Assembly (NCBI RefSeq): GCF_001625365.1
Contig: NZ_LJJF01000001.1
Location: 1,550,001-1,614,000, forward strand
Source: Streptomyces sp. MJM8645
GTDB lineage: Bacteria > Actinomycetota > Actinomycetes > Streptomycetales > Streptomycetaceae
Length of the DNA stretch: 64,000 nt
Reading direction: 5' to 3'
The translations under genes and the position numbers were made by a program. The notes under the pieces are model-generated. The model was given only the letters and a program-made list of their open reading frames with translations. It was not told the DNA's origin and ran no database searches. Within the stretch, counting starts at the first letter, position 1, and each line of letters starts with the position of its first letter. Shown here piece after piece: positions 8,504-16,335 of this stretch.

Positions 8504-9180
8504 GCCTGACCCTCGACCGCATCACCCTCACCTACCCGGACGGCGACGGCCGGCTCACGGCGCTGGACGACGTGTCGCTGACCGTCCCCAAGGGCTCGAT
8601 CACGGCCGTCGTCGGCCCGTCCGGCTCCGGCAAGTCCAGCCTGCTGGCGGTCGCCGCCACCCTGATCACCCCGGACTCCGGCCAGGTCGTGGTGGACGGC
8701 ACCGACACCACCGGCCTCGGCCGCGCCGAACTGACCGCGCTGCGCCGCACCCGGATCGGCATCGTCTTCCAGCAGGCCAACCTGCTGCCCTCACTCACCG
8801 CCGTCGAACAGCTCCAGGTGATGGCCCACCTGGACGGCCGCTCCCCGCGCACCGCCCTCCCCCGGGCCCTGGACCTGCTGGGCGCCGTCGGCCTGCGCGA
8901 CCAGGCCGCCCGCCGCCCGCACCAGCTCTCCGGCGGTCAGCGCCAGCGCGTCAACATCGCCCGCGCGCTGATGAACGACCCCACCGTCCTGCTGATCGAC
9001 GAACCCACCAGCGCCCTCGACCACGAACGCGGCGCCGCCGTCCTCGACCTCATCACCGACCTCACCCACCGCCGCGCCACCGCCACCGTCCTGGTCACCC
9101 ACGACCGCACCCACCTGACGGCCGTCGACCAGATCGCCGAAGTCCACGACGGCCGCCTGACAGTGCCGGCAGCGGCCTGA
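8500..9180 (+). CDS. ABC transporter ATP-binding protein (LolD/MacB class)
   Basis: ATPase subunit of the FtsX-like transporter. The 226-residue protein contains Walker A GPSGSGKSS, Q-loop VFQQANLLPS, signature LSGGQRQRVNIARAL, Walker B VLLIDEPTSALD and the switch His in VLVTHDRT, all intact. The ATG overlaps the permease TGA in an ATGA, so production is coupled. The gene ends one base before the stop codon of the convergent Uma2-family gene, leaving no room for a separate terminator. Function as an exporter or mechanotransmission pump is inferred from the class. Confidence 0.93.
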   Translation: MSLTLDRITLTYPDGDGRLTALDDVSLTVPKGSITAVVGPSGSGKSSLLAVAATLITPDSGQVVVDGTDTTGLGRAELTALRRTRIGIVFQQANLLPSLTAVEQLQVMAHLDGRSPRTALPRALDLLGAVGLRDQAARRPHQLSGGQRQRVNIARALMNDPTVLLIDEPTSALDHERGAAVLDLITDLTHRRATATVLVTHDRTHLTAVDQIAEVHDGRLTVPAAA

Positions 9181-9181
9181 A

Positions 9182-9778
9182 CTACTTCAGCGGTCCGAGC
9201 ACGTCGTCCACCGACAGCGTCACCGACGCCCCGATCGACTCCGGCAGGGTGAACGACTGCCCCGGGTGGTGGACGGCGTGCACGCGGTACTCGCCCTCCT
9301 GTGGGTCAGTGAGCACCATGACCCGCTGGTTCGTCCGGTCCACGATCACGTAGACGGCTACTCCAGCGGCGGCATAGACGAAGGGCTTCCGTTTCAGGTC
9401 GTCGCTGATGTTGGACGACGTGACCTCCAACACCAGCCGGAAGACCGCCGGGTCGTAACAGTTGTACTCGATCAAGTGGTCATCGATGTCGGCGTCGACG
9501 ATCGCCAGGTCGGGAACGGCGTAGTCCGACGGCCCATCCGGCAGCCAGATGCCAACGCCCTGAATGACGTCGACCTCATCCCCGTCGAGGCCGGCGGCGA
9601 ACAGCACACGCATGAGGCGACTCAGCGACTTGCCGTGTGAAGCATTCGGCGGCGGCGTCACGGTGATCTGGCTCCCGACGATCTCGACCCGGTGCCCGGC
9701 GAACTGGTTGGAGATCAGCTCGGCGACTTCGAGCAGCGTCGGCTGCTCGATGGGCTCTTCCACTGCTGCGGCGGACAT
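9182..9778 (-). CDS. Uma2-family (DUF820) putative PD-(D/E)XK endonuclease-like protein
   Basis: A 198-residue member of the Uma2 family, which has a restriction-endonuclease fold and is abundant in cyanobacteria and Streptomyces; its biological role is not established. The likely active-site elements are the Asp in AVPDLAIVDADID, Glu in VFRLVLEVTSSNIS and Lys in DLKRKPFVYAAAGV. The ATG at 9778 has an excellent AGGAGG ribosome site 6 bases upstream (complement of 9785-9790); a further upstream ATG is less likely. It stands alone, convergent with the ABC operon and 119 bp upstream of the GntR gene's 3' end. Its codon use is less strict than that of its neighbours, which fits acquisition. Confidence 0.85.
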   Translation of the reverse strand: MSAAAVEEPIEQPTLLEVAELISNQFAGHRVEIVGSQITVTPPPNASHGKSLSRLMRVLFAAGLDGDEVDVIQGVGIWLPDGPSDYAVPDLAIVDADIDDHLIEYNCYDPAVFRLVLEVTSSNISDDLKRKPFVYAAAGVAVYVIVDRTNQRVMVLTDPQEGEYRVHAVHHPGQSFTLPESIGASVTLSVDDVLGPLK

Positions 9779-9897
9779 GGATTTCCTCCTGGCTGCCGAT
9801 GTCGAGAACATCATCGTAGGGCGCGAACGCATTCCGCCGCCCGATCCCCAGTCTTCACCCGAACGGGCGGTTTAGCCCCGGTTAGCCCCGGTTGGCC

Positions 9898-10608
9898 CTA
9901 CCGCGCCCGCAGCTTCAGCGCCGGGCGGGCCTCCTCCGCCGCCTCGTCCTGCCCCGCCCACAGCGAGCGGACGTGGCTGAGGTGGCGGGTCATGCAGGCC
10001 TCGGCCGCCTCGGCGTCGCCGGCCAGCATGAGGTCGAGCAGTTCCAGGTGCTCCTCCGCCGAGGAGGTCAGCTCGCCGCGCTCGTCGAGCCGGTTGAGGC
10101 CGTACAGCCGCGAGCGCTTCCGCAGGTCGCTGACGACGTCGACCAGCCGGGCGTTGCCGGCCAGCCCCAGCAGGTCCAGGTGGAACTGCCGGTCGGCCTC
10201 CAGGTACCCGATGAGGTCGTGCTTGCGCGCGGCCGCGACGATCTCCTCGGCCTGCGGGCGCAGCCGCTCCAGCTGCTCCTTGGTCGCCGTGCGCGTCACC
10301 CGGCCGACGGTGGGGACCTCGATCAGGGCACGGATCTCGGTGTAGTCGTCGAGGTCACGCTCGGTGAGCTCGGTGACCCGGAAGCCCTTGTTGCGGACGG
10401 CCTCGACGAGGCCTTCGCGGGCGAGGTCGAGCATGGCCTCGCGGACAGGGGTGGCGGAGACGCCGAAGTCGGCGGCGAGCGCGGGTGCGGAGTAGACGAC
10501 GCCGGGGCGCAGTTCGCCGGAGATCAGGGCCGCCCGGAGCGCGTGGGCGACCTGGTCGCGAAGCCGCTCCTGTACGGAGATCAGGGTGCGGGGTTTGAGG
10601 TCGGCCAT
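9898..10608 (-). CDS. GntR-family regulator (FadR subfamily, FCD domain) of the hydroxyproline island
   Basis: Transcriptional regulator, presumably responding to a hydroxyproline catabolite. The N-terminal winged helix (residues about 12-75) contains LRDQVAHALRAALISGEL and FGVSATPVREAMLDLAREG, typical of GntR. The all-helical FCD effector domain follows, with the probable metal-binding residues Asp and His in ADRQFHLDLL and the His residues of SAEEHLELLDLML and TRHLSHVRSLW. The 236-residue length is standard. The start ATG has GGAGGAACACC upstream. A 13-bp near-palindrome at 10642-10654, 34 bp before the start, recurs before two enzyme genes and suggests autoregulation. It lies at the downstream end of the island, 127 bp after the reductase stop. 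Confidence 0.9.
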   Translation of the reverse strand: MADLKPRTLISVQERLRDQVAHALRAALISGELRPGVVYSAPALAADFGVSATPVREAMLDLAREGLVEAVRNKGFRVTELTERDLDDYTEIRALIEVPTVGRVTRTATKEQLERLRPQAEEIVAAARKHDLIGYLEADRQFHLDLLGLAGNARLVDVVSDLRKRSRLYGLNRLDERGELTSSAEEHLELLDLMLAGDAEAAEACMTRHLSHVRSLWAGQDEAAEEARPALKLRAR

Positions 10609-10641
10609 GGTGTTCCTCCGGGTGGGTGCAGAACACCAGCG

Positions 10642-10654
10642 TACAATGTCACGT
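10642..10654 (+). promoter_or_regulatory. Putative GntR operator, site A (in front of the regulator gene)
   Basis: TACAATGTCACGT; the core ATGTCACGT is one base from the palindrome ATGTSACAT. It lies 34 bp upstream of the GntR start. Read on the minus strand it overlaps a possible promoter (TTGCGC, 16-bp spacer, CATTGT). Related copies lie at 16276-16288 and 19365-19377. Binding by the local GntR protein is inferred. Confidence 0.55.
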
Positions 10655-10735
10655 TACGTTGAGTGCGCAACATTTCGTGATTCGGACACCTGCCCTCCGG
10701 CCGCGCCGACCCTGGCAGCCGGGAGCGCCCGGCAC

Positions 10736-11728
10736 CTACCCCTGCCGGTACACCTCCGCCGCGACCGCCAGGTCCTCCCACGCCATGCCGACGCTCTTGA
10801 AGAACCGCGGCCGTCCCGCCGGCACCAGCGCGTCGCCGCGCACCAGCTCGGCCAGGTTCCACAGCTGCCGGCCGGCCACCCCCGCCATGATCAGGTCGCC
10901 GGCCTCGCGCGCCGCCACCGTCCGCGCCTCCACGTACAGCTCGGCCCGCTCGACCAGCACCTCGTCCACCTCCCGCGCGTCGGGCTCGTGCGAGCCGACG
11001 GCCGCGACGGCGGCGTGCTCGGGCACCAGGGCGCCGTCGAACAGCGGCGTGCGCGCGGTGGTGCAGCAGACCACCAGGTCCGCTTCGGCGACGGCCTCCG
11101 GCCCGCCGACCCCGGCCGCCAGCCCGAGCCCGCGCCCGTACGCGGCGAGGGCCCCGGCCCGTCCGGCGTCCCGCGCCACCACGGTGAGCCTGGTCAGCGG
11201 CCGGACGGCCAGCAGCGCGTCCAGGTGCCCGTACGCCTGCGGCCCGGAGCCGAACAGCACCAGGTGTTCGGCGTCCGGCGCGGCCAGCCGGCGCAGCGCG
11301 ACGGCGGTGACGGCGGGTGTGCGCAGCGTGGTGAGCGCGGCGCCGTCGAGCAGGGCGAGCGGTTGCAGGGTGGGCCCGTCGAGCAGCAGGTAGCTGCCGG
11401 TGATCCGGGGCAGCCCCCGGCCGGGGTTGGCGGGCGCGACCCCGGCGATCTTCACCCCGGCGTACGGGCCGGCGGCGGCCGGCATCATCAGCAGTTCGCC
11501 GGCCGGGACGGGGACGGCCGAGCGGGCCGGTGCCGGCTCCGGGTCGAACCCGTCGAGCAGCACCCGCTCGATCGCCGCCACCGCGGCCGCGGGCCCGACC
11601 CCACCAACGCCCGGCACGGCGTACTGGAGCGGCTCAGCCGCCGTACCGGGCGGCACAAGAGGCGGCACATGAGACGACGCATGAGGCGGCGCAGCAGGGT
11701 CCGCAGGCGGATTCGCAGGAGCGGTCAC
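10736..11728 (-). CDS. Ornithine cyclodeaminase/mu-crystallin family, probable delta1-pyrroline-2-carboxylate reductase
   Basis: NAD(P)H-dependent enzyme; in hydroxyproline gene clusters this family reduces delta1-pyrroline-2-carboxylate, the product of trans-3-hydroxyproline dehydration, to L-proline. The 330-residue sequence has the substrate-side region LLMMPAAAGPYAGVKI, the Rossmann loop LVLFGSGPQAYGHLDALL and VAAVGSHEPDAREVDEVLV. The N-terminus is Pro/Ala-rich and low in complexity, so a slightly later start is possible. Its ATG overlaps the stop of the upstream racemase-family gene (ATGA), so the two are translationally coupled, which supports action on consecutive intermediates. True ornithine cyclodeaminase activity is an alternative, but the context argues against it. 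Confidence 0.8.
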   Translation of the reverse strand: MTAPANPPADPAAPPHASSHVPPLVPPGTAAEPLQYAVPGVGGVGPAAAVAAIERVLLDGFDPEPAPARSAVPVPAGELLMMPAAAGPYAGVKIAGVAPANPGRGLPRITGSYLLLDGPTLQPLALLDGAALTTLRTPAVTAVALRRLAAPDAEHLVLFGSGPQAYGHLDALLAVRPLTRLTVVARDAGRAGALAAYGRGLGLAAGVGGPEAVAEADLVVCCTTARTPLFDGALVPEHAAVAAVGSHEPDAREVDEVLVERAELYVEARTVAAREAGDLIMAGVAGRQLWNLAELVRGDALVPAGRPRFFKSVGMAWEDLAVAAEVYRQG

Positions 11729-12753
11729 AGCAGGAACCCCGCCCCCAGGTCGTCGTCCGGTTCCAGGACGAACGCGTGCTCGCCGGTGCGGTGGGCGCTG
11801 CCGGTCACCTCGGTGACGACGCCGCCGTCCAGCGGGTCGCCGCCGGGCAGGACGCGGCCGGTGAAGACCGTCCCGATGACGGACTCGTGCCGCAGTTCCT
11901 CCCCCGGCGCGAGCCGGCCCTCGGCGGCGAGGACGGCGAGCCGGGCGGAGGTCCCGGAGCCGCAGGGCGAGCGGTCGATCTGCCCGTCCGCGAAGACGGT
12001 GACGTTCCGTTGGTTCAACACGCCGTCCTCCGAGACGAATTCGTCGAACAGGATGACCCCGTACACGCCCGACAGCAGCGGGTCGCTCGGGTGCGCCACC
12101 GCCGCCGCGCCGGCCAGCAGCTCCCTGATCTCCCGCCCGGCGGCGGTGAGTTCGGGCAGCTGCGCGGGCTCGACCGCGAGGCCGAGGGCGGCCGCCGGCA
12201 CCGAGGCGTAGCAGGCGCCCGCGTGCGCCACCGCGACCTCCACGGTGCCCCGCGAAGTGGCCAGCGGCAACTTCAGGGCGGCGACCCGGGTGGGCACGTT
12301 GCGGAAGGTGACGCCGGTGGTCCGCCCGCCGGCCCGGTGCACCAGCGCGGTGACCCGGCCGGACGGCACGTCGATCCGCACCCGGGCCACGCCGTCGGCG
12401 GGGGCCGCGACCCGCCCGGAGTCCACCGCCCAGGCGCCGAGCGCGATGGTGCCGTGCCCGCAGGCCGTCGAGTAACCGTCCTTGTGCCAGAACAGCACCC
12501 CGAAGTGCGCCTCGTCGTCGTCCGGCGGCACCAGGAACCCGCCGTACATCCCGGCGTGGCCGCGCGGTTCGCGGCTGAGCAGCTGCCGCGCGTCGTCCAG
12601 CGCGCTCGGCCGGGGTGCGGTCGCGCTGCCGCCGGCGCCGAGTGCGATGGCCCGCCGTTCGGCGACGCTGTCGCCGGGGATCGCGGGCACGCCGTCCAGC
12701 ACGATCCGGAACGGCTCACCGGCCGCGTGGTAGTCGATGGTGCGGACGAGCAT
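11725..12753 (-). CDS. Proline racemase family protein, AGEP-type (trans-3-hydroxyproline dehydratase-like, or second epimerase)
   Basis: Cofactor-independent proline-racemase-fold enzyme of 342 residues. Its N-terminus, TIDYHAAGEPFRIV, resembles the branch containing trans-3-hydroxy-L-proline dehydratases rather than the DSHTEGMPTRV of 4-hydroxyproline epimerases. Yet both catalytic positions are Cys: STACGHGTIAL and DRSPCGSGTSAR. Known dehydratases usually carry Thr at the second site, so the reaction is uncertain: it may racemise or epimerise, or dehydrate with a Cys/Cys pair. Coupling by ATGA to the reductase gene favours delivery of pyrroline-2-carboxylate. The start ATG overlaps the stop of the aldehyde dehydrogenase gene. 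Family is certain, substrate is not. Confidence 0.85.
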   Translation of the reverse strand: MLVRTIDYHAAGEPFRIVLDGVPAIPGDSVAERRAIALGAGGSATAPRPSALDDARQLLSREPRGHAGMYGGFLVPPDDDEAHFGVLFWHKDGYSTACGHGTIALGAWAVDSGRVAAPADGVARVRIDVPSGRVTALVHRAGGRTTGVTFRNVPTRVAALKLPLATSRGTVEVAVAHAGACYASVPAAALGLAVEPAQLPELTAAGREIRELLAGAAAVAHPSDPLLSGVYGVILFDEFVSEDGVLNQRNVTVFADGQIDRSPCGSGTSARLAVLAAEGRLAPGEELRHESVIGTVFTGRVLPGGDPLDGGVVTEVTGSAHRTGEHAFVLEPDDDLGAGFLL

Positions 12754-14117
12754 CAGGCGCCCCCGCCCGGCAGCAGGCTGACCGTGCGGCTGACGGTGTA
12801 GAAGTCCAGCGCCGCCTGGCCCTGTTCGCGCTCGCCGTGGGCGGCGCCCTTGGCGCCGCCGAACGGCAGGTGGAAGTCGACGCCGCTGGACGGCGCGTTG
12901 ACCCGGATCATGCCCGCGTCCAGCCGGTCGGCGGCGGCGAGCGCCACGTCCAGGCTGCGGGTGTGCACGGAGGTGGAGAGGCTGTGCGGGGTGTCGTTGG
13001 CGAGCGCGATCGCCTCGTCGAGGTCGGCGGCGGCGTGCAGCAGCGCGATCGGTCCGAAGAACTCCTCGCGGGCCAGGGGGTGTTCGGCCGGCACGTCGGT
13101 GAGCAGGGCCGGTTCGAGGTACCAGCCGTCCCGCTCGGGTGCCCGGCCGCCGGTGAGCAGGGTGGCCCCGGCGGCGACGGCCGAGTCGACGGCGGCCGTC
13201 AGCCGGTCCCGGGCGGCGGCGTTGATGACCGGCCCGCAGGCCGTGTCGTCGACCAGTTCCAGCGCCTTGACCAGGGCGTCGCGCAGCGGCTCGTACGCGG
13301 CGCCGACCGCGATCACCCGGCTGGTGGCGGTGCACTTCTGCCCCGCGTACCCGGCGATGGCAGCGGCGAGGTGGGCGGCGGCCTGCGCGAGGTCGGCGTC
13401 CGGCAGCACCAGCGCGGCGTTCAGCCCGCCGAGTTCGGCCTGCACCGGGACGCCGCGCTCGGTGGCGGCCCGCACCACGGCCCGGCCGACGCCGGTCGAG
13501 CCGGTGAAGGAGACCACGTCGGCCGTGTCGACCAGCGCCGCGCCCTCCTCGGCGCCGCCCGGCAGCACGGTGAACACGTCCTCCGGCAGCCCGGCCCCGG
13601 CGGCCAGTTCGGCCAGCCGCAGCGCGCAGGCGGTCGCCTCGGGCGCCGGCTTGAGCACCGCGGTGTTGCCGACCGCCAGCGCCGGCGCGGCCTTCCAGGT
13701 GGGGATCGCCAGCGGGAAGTTCCACGGCGCGATCAGCCCGGCGACGCCGTACGGGCGGCGCCGGGTGAGCAGCAGCCCGGGCCCGGCGGCGGTCTCGTGC
13801 ACCGCCCCGGACGGCGCGAACGGCGCCTGCGCGTAGTAGCGCCAGATCGCCGCGGTGCGGGCGACTTCGCCGCGTGCCTCGGCGAGCGGCTTGCCGACCT
13901 CGCGCACGATCAGCCCGGCCAGTTCGTCCGCGTGCGCCTCGACCGCTTCGGCGATCCGGCCGAGCGCCGCCGACCGGGCGCCCGCGCCGGCCGCGAGCCA
14001 GCCGGGCTGGGCGGCCCGGGCCCGGGCGACGGCGGCCCGGACGGCTTCGGCGCCGGGTTCCTCGACGGCGACGACGAGGTCCGCGGGGTCGGCGGGGTTG
14101 TACGAGGTGATGGTCAC
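12753..14117 (-). CDS. Aldehyde dehydrogenase, probable 2-oxoglutarate semialdehyde (2,5-dioxopentanoate) dehydrogenase
   Basis: NAD(P)-dependent dehydrogenase, expected to oxidise 2-oxoglutarate semialdehyde, the last step of 4-hydroxyproline degradation. Visible residues include the oxyanion Asn in APWNFPLAIPTWK, cofactor site VLKPAPEATACAL, SFTGSTGVGRAV, catalytic Glu in VQAELGGLNA and nucleophilic Cys in YAGQKCTATSRV. At 454 residues it is slightly shorter than the 470-480 typical of the family; the ends look intact. Its TGA overlaps the next gene's ATG (TGATG). Substrate is inferred from gene context, since sequence alone would allow succinate semialdehyde or betaine aldehyde. Confidence 0.85.
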   Translation of the reverse strand: MTITSYNPADPADLVVAVEEPGAEAVRAAVARARAAQPGWLAAGAGARSAALGRIAEAVEAHADELAGLIVREVGKPLAEARGEVARTAAIWRYYAQAPFAPSGAVHETAAGPGLLLTRRRPYGVAGLIAPWNFPLAIPTWKAAPALAVGNTAVLKPAPEATACALRLAELAAGAGLPEDVFTVLPGGAEEGAALVDTADVVSFTGSTGVGRAVVRAATERGVPVQAELGGLNAALVLPDADLAQAAAHLAAAIAGYAGQKCTATSRVIAVGAAYEPLRDALVKALELVDDTACGPVINAAARDRLTAAVDSAVAAGATLLTGGRAPERDGWYLEPALLTDVPAEHPLAREEFFGPIALLHAAADLDEAIALANDTPHSLSTSVHTRSLDVALAAADRLDAGMIRVNAPSSGVDFHLPFGGAKGAAHGEREQGQAALDFYTVSRTVSLLPGGGA

Positions 14118-14227
14118 GACCAGCAGCCCTTCGAAGGTGGTTCAGCGGACGTCTGAGCGGGCCCCTCCCCCGAGGCCGGCTCCTCTTTCAAACGGCTTCA
14201 GACAGCTTCAAACCGCTTCAGACAGCT

Positions 14228-15232
14228 CTACAGCAGGAACCCGGCCGGGAACGGGTCACGCGGGTCGAGGAAGTACTGGGCGGTGCCGGTGACCCAGGCC
14301 CGCCCGGTGACGGTGGGCACCACGGCGGGCCGCCCGGCCACCTCGGTCTCCTCGACCAGGCGCCCGATGAAGGTCGTCCCGATGAAGGAGTCGTTGCGGA
14401 AGTCGCGCCCCAGCGGCAGTTCGCCGCGCGCGTGCAGCTGTGCCATCCGGGCCGAGGTGCCAGTGCCGCAGGGCGAGCGGTCGAACCAGCCGGGGTGGAT
14501 GGCCATCGCGTGCCGGGAGTGTTCGGCGGTGGAGCCGGGGGCGAGCAGCTGGACGTGGTGGCAGCCGTGGATGGACGGGTCCTCCGGGTGCACCGGGCGG
14601 TCGGGGCTCGCGTTGATGGCGGCCATCAGGGCCAGTCCGGCCTCCAGGATGTCCTGCTTGCGCTCGCGCTCGAAGGGCAGCCCGAACTCGGCGAGCGGCA
14701 GGATGGCGTAGAAGTTGCCGCCGTACGCCAGGTCGTAGCCGATCGTGCCGTACCCGGGCACCTCGATCTTGGCGTCCAGCGCGGCCGAGTAGGACGGCAC
14801 GTTGCGGATGGTCACCGCGGTGGCGGCGCCGTCCTCGACCCGCACCTCGGCGATCACCAGTCCGGCGGGCGTGTCCAGCCGCACCGTGGTGACCGGCTCG
14901 ACCACCGGCACCATGCCGGTCTCGACCAGCACGGTGGCGACGCCGATGGTGCCGTGGCCGCACATCGGCAGCAGGCCGGAGACCTCGATGTAGAGCACGC
15001 CGAAGTCGGCGTCGGGCCGGGTCGGCGGCTGGAGGATGGCGCCGCTCATCGCGGCGTGGCCGCGCGGCTCGTACATCAGCAGGGTGCGGAAGTGGTCCAG
15101 GTGCTGCTGGAAGTGCACCCGGCGCTCGGCCATGGTGGCGCCGGGGATGACGCCGAAGCCGCCGGTGATGACCCGGGTCGGCATGCCCTCGGTGTGCGAG
15201 TCGACGGCGTGGAACACGTGACGGCTGCGCAT
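14228..15232 (-). CDS. 4-hydroxyproline 2-epimerase (proline racemase family)
   Basis: Converts trans-4-hydroxy-L-proline to cis-4-hydroxy-D-proline by two-base proton exchange, the entry step of bacterial hydroxyproline catabolism. The 334-residue protein has the DSHTEGMPTRVI start, first catalytic Cys in LLPMCGHGTIGV and second in DRSPCGTGTSAR, with substrate-contact regions HHVQLLAPGS and GTTFIGRLVEE. Cys/Cys at these positions is typical of epimerases and proline racemases. It is the upstream paralogue of the racemase-like gene at 11725 and clearly diverged from it. A 110-bp gap with short repeated TTCAGACAGC sequences separates it from the aldehyde dehydrogenase gene, and a 9-bp-arm hairpin lies in its own leader. 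Confidence 0.88.
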   Translation of the reverse strand: MRSRHVFHAVDSHTEGMPTRVITGGFGVIPGATMAERRVHFQQHLDHFRTLLMYEPRGHAAMSGAILQPPTRPDADFGVLYIEVSGLLPMCGHGTIGVATVLVETGMVPVVEPVTTVRLDTPAGLVIAEVRVEDGAATAVTIRNVPSYSAALDAKIEVPGYGTIGYDLAYGGNFYAILPLAEFGLPFERERKQDILEAGLALMAAINASPDRPVHPEDPSIHGCHHVQLLAPGSTAEHSRHAMAIHPGWFDRSPCGTGTSARMAQLHARGELPLGRDFRNDSFIGTTFIGRLVEETEVAGRPAVVPTVTGRAWVTGTAQYFLDPRDPFPAGFLL

Positions 15233-15257
15233 GGCTCTGACGACTCCCGTCGGAGTG

Positions 15258-15284
15258 GGCGTACGGAGGTGGTGACCGTACGCC
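15258..15284 (-). promoter_or_regulatory. Perfect inverted repeat in the epimerase leader
   Basis: GGCGTACGG (15258-15266) and CCGTACGCC (15276-15284) form a perfect 9-bp dyad with a 9-base centre, 26 bp upstream of the epimerase start and after the terminator of the deaminase gene. It could be an operator or an mRNA hairpin; it does not resemble the ATGTCACAT sites. Confidence 0.45.
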
Positions 15285-15303
15285 GGATCGGGTGGGTGGG
15301 GCC

Positions 15304-15329
15304 GGGCCGGCTGCCCCCTCAGCCGGCCC
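15304..15329 (-). terminator. Hairpin terminator after the DapA-family gene
   Basis: GGGCCGGCT and AGCCGGCCC pair perfectly over an 8-base loop, starting 20 bases after the stop of the deaminase gene. No U-tract is evident, as is common in Streptomyces. Confidence 0.6.
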
Positions 15330-15348
15330 TGGTGACGAGGTCTCCCGG

Positions 15349-16257
15349 TTAGGCCAGGCCCTCGGCCAGCGCCTTCTCGGTGGCCGCGCGGACGGCCGCC
15401 TCGATGTCCGGGGTCAGCGGCTGGCGCGGCGGGCGGACGGGGCCGCCGGGGCGCCCGGCGATGTCCATGGACAGCTTGATGGCCTGGACGAACTCGGTCT
15501 TGGAGTCCCAGCGCAGCAGCGAGTGCAGCGACTTGTACAGCGGCAGCGCGGTGTCCAGCTCGTGCGCCACGGCGGCCCGGTACAGCGCGACACTGGCCTC
15601 CGGCAGGGCGTTCGGGTAGCCGGCGATCCAGCCGACCGCGCCGGCCAGCGCCAGCTCCAGCAGCACGTCGTCGGCGCCGATCAGCAGGTCCAGCCCGGGG
15701 GCCAGTTCGGCGATCTCGTAGGCCCGGCGGACGTCGCCGCTGAACTCCTTGACCGCGACGATCGAGCCCTCGCCGTGCAGTTGGGCGAGCAGCGCGGGGA
15801 CGAGGTCGACCTTGGTGTCGATCGGGTTGTTGTACGCGACGACGGGCAGTCCGGCCTTGGCCACGTCGGCGTAGTGCGCCCGGACGGACGCGTGGTCGGC
15901 CCGGAAGGCGTTCGGCGGCAGCAGGAGCACGGAGCCGGCGCCGGCCTCGGCGGCCTGCTCGGCCCAGCGGCGGGACTCGGCGCTGCCGTAGGCGGCCACG
16001 CCGGGCATCACCCGGGAGCCGTCGCCGGCCGCCTCGACGGCCACCTCGACGACGCGGGCGCGCTCCTCGGCGGTGAGCGTCTGGTACTCGCCCAGCGAGC
16101 CGTTGGGGACGACGCCGTCGCAGCCGGACTCGATCAGCCAGCGGACGTGCTCGGCGTACGCGTCGTAGTCGACGGAGAGGTCCGGGCGCAGCGGGATCGT
16201 GGTGGCGACCATGATGCCGCGCCAGGGCCGGGCGGTGTCGTGTGGGGTGTTGGACAC
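15349..16257 (-). CDS. DapA-family lyase, probable delta1-pyrroline-4-hydroxy-2-carboxylate deaminase
   Basis: Schiff-base aldolase-fold enzyme of 302 residues. In hydroxyproline clusters this family deaminates and dehydrates pyrroline-4-hydroxy-2-carboxylate to 2-oxoglutarate semialdehyde. The Schiff-base Lys is in SIVAVKEFSGDVRRAY, the active-site Tyr in PVVAYNNPIDTK, and the oxoacid-binding loop in NGSLGEYQTLTAEERA. I chose GTG at 16257 because AAGGAG lies six bases upstream; an ATG at 16284 falls inside the putative operator. The alternative, true dihydrodipicolinate synthase, is unlikely in this setting. A candidate promoter (TTGTCT, 18 bp, TAAAAT) overlaps operator site B. Confidence 0.87.
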   Translation of the reverse strand: MSNTPHDTARPWRGIMVATTIPLRPDLSVDYDAYAEHVRWLIESGCDGVVPNGSLGEYQTLTAEERARVVEVAVEAAGDGSRVMPGVAAYGSAESRRWAEQAAEAGAGSVLLLPPNAFRADHASVRAHYADVAKAGLPVVAYNNPIDTKVDLVPALLAQLHGEGSIVAVKEFSGDVRRAYEIAELAPGLDLLIGADDVLLELALAGAVGWIAGYPNALPEASVALYRAAVAHELDTALPLYKSLHSLLRWDSKTEFVQAIKLSMDIAGRPGGPVRPPRQPLTPDIEAAVRAATEKALAEGLA

Positions 16258-16275
16258 GATGAGCTCCTTGGTGAG

Positions 16276-16288
16276 GTGTGACATTTTA
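16276..16288 (-). promoter_or_regulatory. Putative GntR operator, site B (in front of the DapA-family gene)
   Basis: Minus-strand TAAAATGTCACAC, whose first six bases can serve as the -10 element of the deaminase promoter. Core ATGTCACAC is one base from palindromic. It lies 19 bp before the chosen GTG, so a bound regulator would block transcription start. Confidence 0.55.
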
Positions 16289-16335
16289 TTAGAGGAGACG
16301 GGCCGGAGACAAGAGTCCCCGGCCCGCAACATGCC

